Part shown: in pieces, positions 57,298-64,000 of the stretch
How the letters are laid out: each line of letters begins with the position of its first letter
How positions within the stretch are numbered: position 1 is the stretch's first letter
Assembly: GCA_963747535.1 (NCBI GenBank)
Contig: CAVVFX010000025.1
Location: 310,001 to 374,000 of the forward strand
Direction: 5' to 3'
Source of the DNA: CAVVFX01 sp963747535
Lineage (GTDB): Bacteria; Acidobacteriota; Terriglobia; Bryobacterales; Bryobacteraceae
Length of the DNA stretch: 64,000 bases
The notes under the pieces: model-generated
Told to the model about the DNA's origin: nothing
Databases searched by the model: none
The model's input: the letters and a program-made list of their open reading frames with translations, nothing else
Position numbers and translations under genes: made by a program

Positions 57298-58448
57298 GAA
57301 TCGTGGAAGTCAGGGCTGCGGGACTGCGCGGCCGTACGCCGGAAGGCGGTTGGTCAAATGAGCTGCAGCCGGATGATTGCGTCCATACCATTATCGCCGT
57401 GCTCACTGACGAGGGCCTGACCGGTTGGGGGAGTACCTTCACGACGGAGCAACTCACCCGGGCGGCGATCGCCGTCCTCGAACCGCTTCTTCTAGGCGAG
57501 AACCCGCTCGAACCGCAGAGAGTGACTGAGAAACTCCACCAAAACACCTTCTGGATGGGGCGTGGCGGCTCCATCACGCACGCGATCAGCGGGATCGATA
57601 TCGCTATGTGGGATCTCCTGGGAAAGGCTGTGGGGCAGCCGGTCGGGCGCCTCCTCGGTGGCCGATACCGGGACAAGGTGCGTCCCTACGCGTCCTTGCT
57701 GATGCGTGAGCCGGCACGGATGCGCGACGAACTTCTGCCCATCAAAGAACAGGGCTTCCGCGCCTTCAAAATCGGTTGGGGCCCGTTCGGCAGAAAATCC
57801 GCTCAACTTGACGAGGCGATTGTCCGGGCGGCGCGGGAAGCGATCGGGTCCGAGTGCCAGCTTATGGTGGACCCGGGAGCGAGCGACGCCTACTGGCCGC
57901 AAGGTTATAAATGGGCGCTCCGCACGGCGCGAATGCTGGCCGATTATGACGTGACCTGGCTCGAAGAGCCCTTGCCGCCGGATGCGCTCGAAGACTTCGT
58001 GTGTCTCCGCCGCGCCGCCATGGTACCGATCTCCGGTGGCGAAGTGCTCACCCGAAGACAGGCATTTCTGCCCTGGATCGAGCGGGGTGCTTTCGATATC
58101 GTGCAACCTGACGTCACCAAAGTTGGCGGCTTGAGCGAACAGCTTCGGATCGGCTGGATGGCCGAAGATCACGGCATTCGTTTGATTCCGCATGGGTGGA
58201 ATACCGCCGTCGGGCTGGCTTCGGATCTGCAACTCGCCTCGGCGTTTCCGCACACGGACCTGGTGGAGTACATCTCCGGCTCGCCTTTCGTAGATGAGTT
58301 GGCTGCTGGGGGATGGAAACTTGACGAGGAGGGCATGCTCGCGATACCAACTAAACCGGGTCTGGGGATCGAAATCAACTTCGACGCCTTGCAGCAGTAC
58401 ACGGGGCCGCAGTCAAAGCTATCGGACCTGAAGAAGCTGCATGCCTGA
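57294..58448 (+). CDS. Mandelate racemase/muconate lactonizing enzyme family protein
   Basis: 384 residues from ATG at 57294, overlapping the M81 stop as ATGA. Enolase-superfamily residues: FKIGWG with Lys (~150), the metal ligands in LMVDPGAS and WLEEPLPPDA and SGGEVL, a later QPDVTKVGG and His in IPHGWNTAVGL. This points to a sugar-acid dehydratase or racemase of the mandelate-racemase subgroup. The specific substrate (for example a galactonate, gluconate or other sugar acid) cannot be chosen. Overlaps the following MFS gene by 8 bp. Confidence 0.9.
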   Translation: MRIVEVRAAGLRGRTPEGGWSNELQPDDCVHTIIAVLTDEGLTGWGSTFTTEQLTRAAIAVLEPLLLGENPLEPQRVTEKLHQNTFWMGRGGSITHAISGIDIAMWDLLGKAVGQPVGRLLGGRYRDKVRPYASLLMREPARMRDELLPIKEQGFRAFKIGWGPFGRKSAQLDEAIVRAAREAIGSECQLMVDPGASDAYWPQGYKWALRTARMLADYDVTWLEEPLPPDALEDFVCLRRAAMVPISGGEVLTRRQAFLPWIERGAFDIVQPDVTKVGGLSEQLRIGWMAEDHGIRLIPHGWNTAVGLASDLQLASAFPHTDLVEYISGSPFVDELAAGGWKLDEEGMLAIPTKPGLGIEINFDALQQYTGPQSKLSDLKKLHA

Positions 58449-59676
58449 ACGCGGGACGCGAGAGCGCTGGATAACGTTAGCGTTGCTGTGGTTCGCGTTC
58501 GCGCTCAATTATATCGACCGCCAGATCGTCTTTTCGATTTTCCCCGCTTTACGCAGCCAGCTCGGATTTACGGACGCACAACTCGGCGTAGCGGGTAGCT
58601 CGTTCGTCTGGATCTATGCCATCAGCATGCCGCTTGGCGGCATGCTGGCCGATCGCTGGTCGCGCAGCCGGATGATTGTGGTCAGCCTCGCGCTCTGGAG
58701 TGTCGCTACCGCCGGCTCGGGTCTGAGTAGTTCCTTTGCGACCTTTCTATTCTGGCGCTCTGCTATGGGCCTCGCGGAAGCGCTGTACTTTCCCGCCGCC
58801 GTGTCGCTCATCGCCAGTCTGCATTCCGGTACGACTCGCTCCAAAGCCTTGGGAATCCACCAGTCCGCGCAGATGGTGGGCATCGTCATCGGGGGATCTT
58901 ATGGAGGTTGGATGGCCGACCACGCCGGCTGGCGGCTCGGATTCCTGGGCCTGGGGTGCGCCGGTATCGCCTACGCCTTTCTATTGGGGCGTTTCCTGCG
59001 GGACGTTGAGCAAGTGCCAGCTCCGGGATCGATCGTCTCCGGCGGTGCTGGGTCCGGCAGTCTCATTTCGCGCTGTTTTGGGTCGCTGCTGGTCGCCTTT
59101 ACGCTCTTCTGTGCCACCCTCTGGTTGTTTTATGCCTGGTTTCCCGATTATCTTTCCACGCGGTTTGGGCTGTCGATGACCGACAGCGGCTTTGCGGGAA
59201 CGGTCTTCCTCCAGGTCGGCACGATCACCGGGATCCTCGCGGGAGGAGTGCTGGCGGACAGGCTCCGGCGGACCACGGCGGCGGCGCGTTTTTATGTAGC
59301 CGCGGGCGGCCTGGTGCTCTGTGCGCCTTTCGCGTATCTGACCTTCGCCGCGCCGTCGCTGCCGCTTGCCGAACTAGGTTCGGGAGCCTTTGGCCTTTTT
59401 GCGGGCCTCATGAGTGGCAACGTATTCGCGGCGGCATATGATGTTGTCCCCCCGTTCCGCTCGGGTGTCGCCGCAGGCGTCCTGAACATGATGGGCGGTT
59501 TCGCCGGCGCTGCCATGGTCCTGGTCGCCGGTTACGCCAAGAGCACGATCGGCTTCCGGGAACTGATGGCCTGGAGCGCGGCGTTAACCGCAGTCGCCGG
59601 CTGCCTGCTCGTCCTCACTGCCCCATCCCGCTTCGGAATCGAACCGCACCCTGTGCTCGAAAGCCTCGTGGAGTAG
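58441..59676 (+). CDS. Major facilitator superfamily transporter
   Basis: 411 residues with twelve membrane segments. FALNYIDRQIVFSIFPALRS near the N-terminus, then LPLGGMLADRWSRSRM-like loop 2-3 motif (SMPLGGMLADRWSRSRMIVV), and GLAEALYFPAAVSLIASLHS. It resembles the anion:cation symporter/sugar-acid uptake branch (ACS), in line with import of a substrate for the M81 and enolase-type enzymes. Third and last gene of the operon; start overlaps the enolase gene stop. Confidence 0.88.
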   Translation: MPERGTRERWITLALLWFAFALNYIDRQIVFSIFPALRSQLGFTDAQLGVAGSSFVWIYAISMPLGGMLADRWSRSRMIVVSLALWSVATAGSGLSSSFATFLFWRSAMGLAEALYFPAAVSLIASLHSGTTRSKALGIHQSAQMVGIVIGGSYGGWMADHAGWRLGFLGLGCAGIAYAFLLGRFLRDVEQVPAPGSIVSGGAGSGSLISRCFGSLLVAFTLFCATLWLFYAWFPDYLSTRFGLSMTDSGFAGTVFLQVGTITGILAGGVLADRLRRTTAAARFYVAAGGLVLCAPFAYLTFAAPSLPLAELGSGAFGLFAGLMSGNVFAAAYDVVPPFRSGVAAGVLNMMGGFAGAAMVLVAGYAKSTIGFRELMAWSAALTAVAGCLLVLTAPSRFGIEPHPVLESLVE

Positions 59677-59947
59677 GCCTTTGGGCCTGCGTCGACTGGA
59701 TCCTCACAGTTGGCCTGCGTCTCCGGGTTTCGACGACTTCGAGCATATTAAAGCGATACCGGAACTTATTGCAATTTACCGGTCCGCAATCACGAATCAG
59801 GCCGATCCACATTCCCCTGAAAGGGCCTCGTCAATACGGTCATTCGCCGATTTTCAGGGTGTTTATCCGCTTCTCGTCTGGTAGTATGGCTCTGAACCTT
59901 CGGTTTTGATCACAGCCGTGAAGGTTTTCAACTTGGAGCCGATTCGG
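59677..59947. other. Intergenic region before the sensor kinase
   Basis: No gene seen; a TTG at 59906 could extend the kinase N-terminus by 14 residues but has no ribosome site. No clear promoter identified. Confidence 0.4.
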
Positions 59948-62854
59948 ATGACCAGAGCCAGGGTAGTTCTCGTGGCGTGCCTCCTGCTTGTGGTCGGAAT
60001 CTCCTTTTTCAAATGGCGGCAGGCACGCAGCATCGACCGGCTGAGGGTTTATACCATTGCCTGGGCCGCGCTGCCCCCGCTGCAAGTTGCGGGAAAAGAT
60101 GGAAACCCGACAGGTTTAGCCGTCGAAATTGTCCGCGAAGCCGCGCGCCGGCGCGGGATCCGTTTGAAGTGGGTCTTCCAGGATACTGATCCGGAGACCG
60201 CGTTCAGAACGGGCGCCGTCGATCTCTGGCCTGCGGTGACCATCACAGCCGAGCGCCGGGATGTCTTTCATATTAGCGATCCATTTCTGGCAACAGACCA
60301 TTGTTTGCTCGTTCGCGCGGACAGCCCGTACCGCAATCTCCAGGACCTGGCCGCGGCGACCATTGGCACGGCCAATTCCCGGATAGACGGCCCGGCGCTG
60401 CGCCGCAACTTTCCGCTCGCCCAGATGATCACCGGCGCCTCTGTGCGGATCTTGATGGAGGACTTGTGCCAAGGCTCCGTCGCTGCCGCGTACATGAACG
60501 AATACTCCGCCGTCGCAGCACTGCTTGACAAGAGCGAGTGCGGCGGAATAGCTTTTCGCTGGATCGCCGCTCCGCAGGAGCGATCGCAGCTCGGAATCGG
60601 TGCGACTTTCGAGGCTGCGGCTGTCGCCGACGCGCTTCGGGAGGAAATCGCCTCTGCCACGCGCGAACACTGGCTGGGGCCGATCGCCGGGCAGTGGAGC
60701 TACATATCATCCAATGTTCGGTCCATCGGCGAGTTGCTGGATGCGCGAAAGCGCGAGTTGCGGTTTGCGGCGGCGGCCGTATTGTTTGCCTTGCTTCTCC
60801 TGCTCGGAGTCTTTCAGACCGCCCGCATACGCAGCGAACGCAACCGGACCCGACATGCTGAACGAGCCCTGCGGAACGCGGAGCAAACCCTTCGCCTCAT
60901 GGCTGATCATCTCCACGAAACACTGGTTGCGTTCGACATGGACCGCAGGCTGACCTACGCGAACCCCGCGTTCGAAAAACTCACGGGCCACGCGATCGGC
61001 AGCTTGACCGCCGGGATCTACCGCGCGGAGACACTGTTCCCGTCACTTGACCCGGAGAGCCGGCGCCAGATCGCCCGCCACTGGGAAGCGGCTTTTCAGG
61101 GAAAGGCAATTCGAGACCAGGAATACCGGGTGGTCGCTCCCGATGGTGCCGATAAATGGCTGTCGGCAAGCTGGGGTCCGATTTTCGATGATTCCGGAAG
61201 ACAGACCGGCGTGCAGTGCACCGGGCGCGACATAACAGCTCGAAAGAAGGTGGAGGAAGAACTCTTCGAGACCTCGCTGCGGCTCGGAACGTTGCTGAGT
61301 AATTCGCCGCTGGCAGTCGTCGAATGGACGCCCGATCACCGGATCGCGAACTGGTTCGGTGGTGCCAGACGGCTGTTCGGCTGGTCCGCGGAGGAGGCTA
61401 TCGGACGCACAGTCGAAGACCTGAACCTGGTCTGCGAAGACGATTGGCCCGAGGTTCTGCAAGCGAGGCGATTAATGGAACTTGGCCGGCCAGGTCTGTG
61501 CCGGAATCGCAACAACCGCAAAGACGGCTCCGTGGTTCATTGCGAATGGTACAATTCCGTCGTTCCCGCGAGCGGCAGTGCCAGGGCCGTTGGATTTTCG
61601 CTCGTTCTGGATATCACCGGCCGCACCGAGGCGGAGGAAGCTTTGCGAATTTCCGAGGAGAAATACCGGAAGATCGTCGAAGCGGCTCCTGTCGGCATCC
61701 TCCAAACTACGATTTCCGGACGATTTCTCAGCGCCAACCCGAAACTCGCCCATCTGTTCGGCTTCGATTCGGCTGAACAGATGATGCAGGAAGTTACCGA
61801 TATTCCTCGCGACCTGTTCGCCGATCCCGACGCGAGGCACGATGCCGTGCGGCACGCTGAGCGATCAGAGGGCTTCGTGCAGCGCGAGACCCTCTACAAG
61901 CACAGGGACGGAACCCCTTTCGTCGCCAACCTGTTCATCCGGGCCGAACGCACCAAGACCGGCGAAGTGGCCTTTCTCGAGGGCTTCGTCGAAGACATCA
62001 CGGAACGGAAGCGTGCGGAGGAGGCCCTCCACAAGGCCTACGGAGAACTGGAACGTCGCGTCGCCGAGCGTACCGCCGAACTCTCCGCCGCCAACCAGAG
62101 GCTGCAGGAACTGGACCGCCTGAAGTCTCAGTTTCTAGCCAGCATGAGCCACGAATTGCGTACGCCCTTGAATTCCATCATCGGTTTCGCGGGTCTCCTG
62201 AGGCAGGAAATGACAGGACCTGTGAACGACGAACAAAAGAAACAGCTCGATATCATCCGCACATCGTCCCGGCACCTGCTCACGCTGATTAACGATTTGC
62301 TCGACGTATCGCGCATCGAGGCTGGCCGGGCCGATCTTCACTACGAAAAGTTCGATTTTGCCGGCGTTGCTGACGAGGTGATCCGGATCCTGGCGCCGCT
62401 GGCCGGCGCTAAGGGGCTTCAGGTGACCACGGATATCCCTGAGTCGGTTGAAATGCTCTGTGATCGTAAGCGAACCTTGCAATTACTCCTGAATTTAGTC
62501 AATAATGCAATCAAATTCACTGAGAGCGGATATGTTCGGATTACGGCTCGGACGGCAGGTGGGAACCTGCACGTCTCGGTGGAGGATTCCGGTATCGGAA
62601 TTCGGCCGGAACACCTGGGGATGCTGTTCGAGGCGTTCCGGCAGGTAGACGGTTCGGCGAAGCGCGTTTACGAAGGCACGGGTTTGGGATTGTATTTGTG
62701 CCGGAAACTCCTTGAATTGATGGGTGGCGAGATACGCGTCGAAAGCGAATTCGGCAAAGGCGCCCGCTTTGCATACCGGGTGCCGCTGCAGCCGCCAACG
62801 AACGCAGAGGCCACCTCCAAAGTGAGTGGCGCGATGGAGGCATTACCGCTATGA
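59948..62854 (+). CDS. Sensor histidine kinase with periplasmic solute-binding and PAS domains
   Basis: 968 residues from ATG at 59948, with GGAG 9 bases upstream. A first membrane segment (~5-22) is followed by a periplasmic SBP_bac_3-type domain (LRVYTIAWAALPPLQVAGKD, GLAVEIVREAARRRGIRL, TAFRTGAVDLWPAVTITAER) and a second membrane segment (AAAAVLFALLLLLGVFQTA). Then three PAS domains, a coiled coil (YGELERRVAERTAELSAANQ), the H box with His735 in SMSHELRTPLNSIIGF, and the CA domain (NAIKFTES, GTGLGLYLCRKLLELMGGEI). A small amino acid or sugar is the likely signal. The ATGA overlap with the receiver protein downstream marks a phosphorelay operon. Confidence 0.9.
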   Translation: MTRARVVLVACLLLVVGISFFKWRQARSIDRLRVYTIAWAALPPLQVAGKDGNPTGLAVEIVREAARRRGIRLKWVFQDTDPETAFRTGAVDLWPAVTITAERRDVFHISDPFLATDHCLLVRADSPYRNLQDLAAATIGTANSRIDGPALRRNFPLAQMITGASVRILMEDLCQGSVAAAYMNEYSAVAALLDKSECGGIAFRWIAAPQERSQLGIGATFEAAAVADALREEIASATREHWLGPIAGQWSYISSNVRSIGELLDARKRELRFAAAAVLFALLLLLGVFQTARIRSERNRTRHAERALRNAEQTLRLMADHLHETLVAFDMDRRLTYANPAFEKLTGHAIGSLTAGIYRAETLFPSLDPESRRQIARHWEAAFQGKAIRDQEYRVVAPDGADKWLSASWGPIFDDSGRQTGVQCTGRDITARKKVEEELFETSLRLGTLLSNSPLAVVEWTPDHRIANWFGGARRLFGWSAEEAIGRTVEDLNLVCEDDWPEVLQARRLMELGRPGLCRNRNNRKDGSVVHCEWYNSVVPASGSARAVGFSLVLDITGRTEAEEALRISEEKYRKIVEAAPVGILQTTISGRFLSANPKLAHLFGFDSAEQMMQEVTDIPRDLFADPDARHDAVRHAERSEGFVQRETLYKHRDGTPFVANLFIRAERTKTGEVAFLEGFVEDITERKRAEEALHKAYGELERRVAERTAELSAANQRLQELDRLKSQFLASMSHELRTPLNSIIGFAGLLRQEMTGPVNDEQKKQLDIIRTSSRHLLTLINDLLDVSRIEAGRADLHYEKFDFAGVADEVIRILAPLAGAKGLQVTTDIPESVEMLCDRKRTLQLLLNLVNNAIKFTESGYVRITARTAGGNLHVSVEDSGIGIRPEHLGMLFEAFRQVDGSAKRVYEGTGLGLYLCRKLLELMGGEIRVESEFGKGARFAYRVPLQPPTNAEATSKVSGAMEALPL

Positions 62855-63231
62855 GCAAAGCCCTGCTGGTGGAGGATAACGAGAATAACCGCTATCTCTT
62901 TACTCTTCTGCTGGAGCACGCCGGATTCTCGGTGGTGTCGGCAACGGACGGCATTTCCGGCCTGGAGATGGCGCGAGCCGAACGGCCGGATGTCATTCTG
63001 CTCGATATTCAGATGCCGGGGATGGATGGCTACGACGTCGCTTTGCAGCTGAAGCAGGATCAGACCCTGCTTTCCATTCCTTTAATCGGAGTCAGTTCCT
63101 TTGCGATGCCTGGGGACCGGGCCAAAGCGATGAACTCCGGCTTCGCCGGCTATATCGAAAAACCAGTAGAACCCGAACACTTCGCCGCGACCGTTCTCAA
63201 TCTGATGCAAGGCGCAAAGGCCGGTCGATGA
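62851..63231 (+). CDS. Single-domain response regulator
   Basis: 126 residues, one receiver domain: ALLVEDNENNRYLFTLLLEH, phosphoacceptor Asp52 in VILLDIQMPG, and the Lys of YIEKPVEPEHF. No output domain, so it is CheY/Spo0F-like and likely takes the phosphoryl group from the kinase just upstream. Both junctions are ATGA overlaps. Confidence 0.92.
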   Translation: MSKALLVEDNENNRYLFTLLLEHAGFSVVSATDGISGLEMARAERPDVILLDIQMPGMDGYDVALQLKQDQTLLSIPLIGVSSFAMPGDRAKAMNSGFAGYIEKPVEPEHFAATVLNLMQGAKAGR

Positions 63232-64000
63232 AGATCCTGAGCGTCGACGATAACCACGCCAATCTTTACCTGATGCAGGCTTTGCTGCGAGGCCACGGGC
63301 ATCAGGTTGTCAGCGTGCACAACGGCGTTGAGGCACTGCGCCAGCTTGAAGATGCCGCGGATGGCAACGCCGGCCCCGCAGACGCCGGTTTCGATCTGAT
63401 CGTCTCCGACGTTCTGATGCCGGAGATGGATGGTTTTCAGTTGTGCCGCGAAGTCAAAACCGACGAGCGCCTGAAACGGATTCCGTTTGTCATTTACACC
63501 GCCACCTACACGTCCAGACAGGACGAAGAGTTCGGTTTGTCGCTGGGTGCTTCGCGCTTCGTTGTGAAGCCCGTAGAGCCCGAAGAACTGATCGCAATCC
63601 TGGAGGAGGTGTACCGGAGCAGGCAAGTCACGGAGATACCCGCACCGGAAACTACGCCGGTCGAGGACTACCTGCGCGTTTACAATCAGCGCCTCATCAA
63701 GAAACTGGAACGTAAGGTCGAGCAACTGGAGGGGGCGTCCAGGGATCTGAAGTGCCTGATCGCCGAACGGGACCGCGAAATCGCGCGCCGGCAGAACGCC
63801 GAACACGAGCTAAGCCGCTCGGAGGAGCAGATGCGGCTGGTGTGGGAGAACTCTCTCGACGGTCTGGTTTTGACTAGCGCGGACGGCGCGATCATCCTGG
63901 CTAATCCGGCATTCGCCCACATGTGCGGCGTCCCGCTACAGCAGATCGAGGGGGCGCATTTCAGTCAGTGCGGATGGAGCGAGCCGGACAAGGCCTTCGC
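63228..64000 (+). CDS. Receiver-PAS protein, 3' end outside window
   Basis: Begins at ATG 63228 overlapping the previous stop and stays open to the right edge (257 codons). N-terminal receiver with Asp61 in DLIVSDVLMPEMDGF (the region GNAGPADAGFD is a longer-than-usual loop), the VVKPVEPEEL Lys, a coiled coil (~146-200, KKLERKVEQLEGASRDLKCL) and the start of a PAS domain (SEEQMRLVWENSLDGLVLTS). It likely continues into a histidine kinase or other output domain beyond the window. Confidence 0.9.
   Translation, partial: MKILSVDDNHANLYLMQALLRGHGHQVVSVHNGVEALRQLEDAADGNAGPADAGFDLIVSDVLMPEMDGFQLCREVKTDERLKRIPFVIYTATYTSRQDEEFGLSLGASRFVVKPVEPEELIAILEEVYRSRQVTEIPAPETTPVEDYLRVYNQRLIKKLERKVEQLEGASRDLKCLIAERDREIARRQNAEHELSRSEEQMRLVWENSLDGLVLTSADGAIILANPAFAHMCGVPLQQIEGAHFSQCGWSEPDKAF

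Overview
The window is a 64 kb stretch of a GC-rich bacterial chromosome. It is dominated by an exosortase (XrtA/EpsH-type) exopolysaccharide and PEP-CTERM protein-sorting locus. The gene set fits an Acidobacteriota member of the Bryobacterales/Solibacter kind: FemAB, an exosortase-type asparagine synthase, PrsT, a PrsR-like regulator, BY-kinase, ExeA-like ATPase, Wzz, cohesin-like and dockerin-bearing secreted proteins, and an M81 peptidase/enolase/MFS operon. This taxonomic placement is inferred from gene content only.

Layout. 1-2.5 kb: the start of a secreted repeat protein (minus strand, runs off the left edge) with six 95-residue Ig-like repeats. 2.9-4.1 kb: an intact exosortase gene followed by a decayed epsI. 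4.3-10.9 kb: an accessory island with a wecB relic, a DUF5681 protein, orphan or complete toxin-antitoxin genes (CopG, BrnA, HicBA twice) and three copies of an HNH/DUF968 gene, two of them broken. 11.0-11.7 kb: an intact epsI preceded by an exosortase gene reduced to its two ends. 12.4-42 kb: the polysaccharide genes. These are FemAB, several glycosyltransferases, an asparagine-synthase-type amidotransferase, a small fatty-acid-like set (ACP, SDR, KAS III), deacetylases, methyltransferases, a flippase, an acyltransferase, an O-antigen ligase-like polymerase, a NusG-type antiterminator, a BY-kinase, an ExeA-type ATPase and Wzz. 42.7-51.5 kb: a TMTC-like membrane TPR protein, the lipoprotein PrsT, twin PEP-CTERM proteins, a DUF3473-type deacetylase with a 31-residue membrane peptide, and a YdcF-like protein. 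52-55.6 kb: a sigma-54 response regulator, its histidine kinase and a PilZ protein. 55.8-59.7 kb: a catabolic-looking operon (M81 peptidase, mandelate racemase-like enzyme, MFS transporter). 59.9 kb to the right edge: a hybrid sensor kinase with two receiver proteins.

How it fits together. Glycosyltransferases build a lipid-linked repeat that Wzx flips; the O-antigen ligase-like polymerase and Wzz/BY-kinase handle polymerisation and length; NusG/RfaH-like factor would keep the long operons transcribed. The exosortase with EpsI processes the PEP-CTERM proteins. The regulator at 52.0-53.5 kb carries the GAFTGA loop of sigma-54 activators. Eight or nine genes in the window have -24/-12 type sequences at sensible distances from their starts (both exosortase loci, femAB, a deacetylase, wzz, prsT, the first PEP-CTERM gene, the 31-residue peptide, pilZ), which suggests one local sigma-54 regulon.

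The most striking structural observation is a pair of same-orientation exosortase-epsI loci that flank the accessory island and have decayed reciprocally: one kept only exosortase, the other only epsI.
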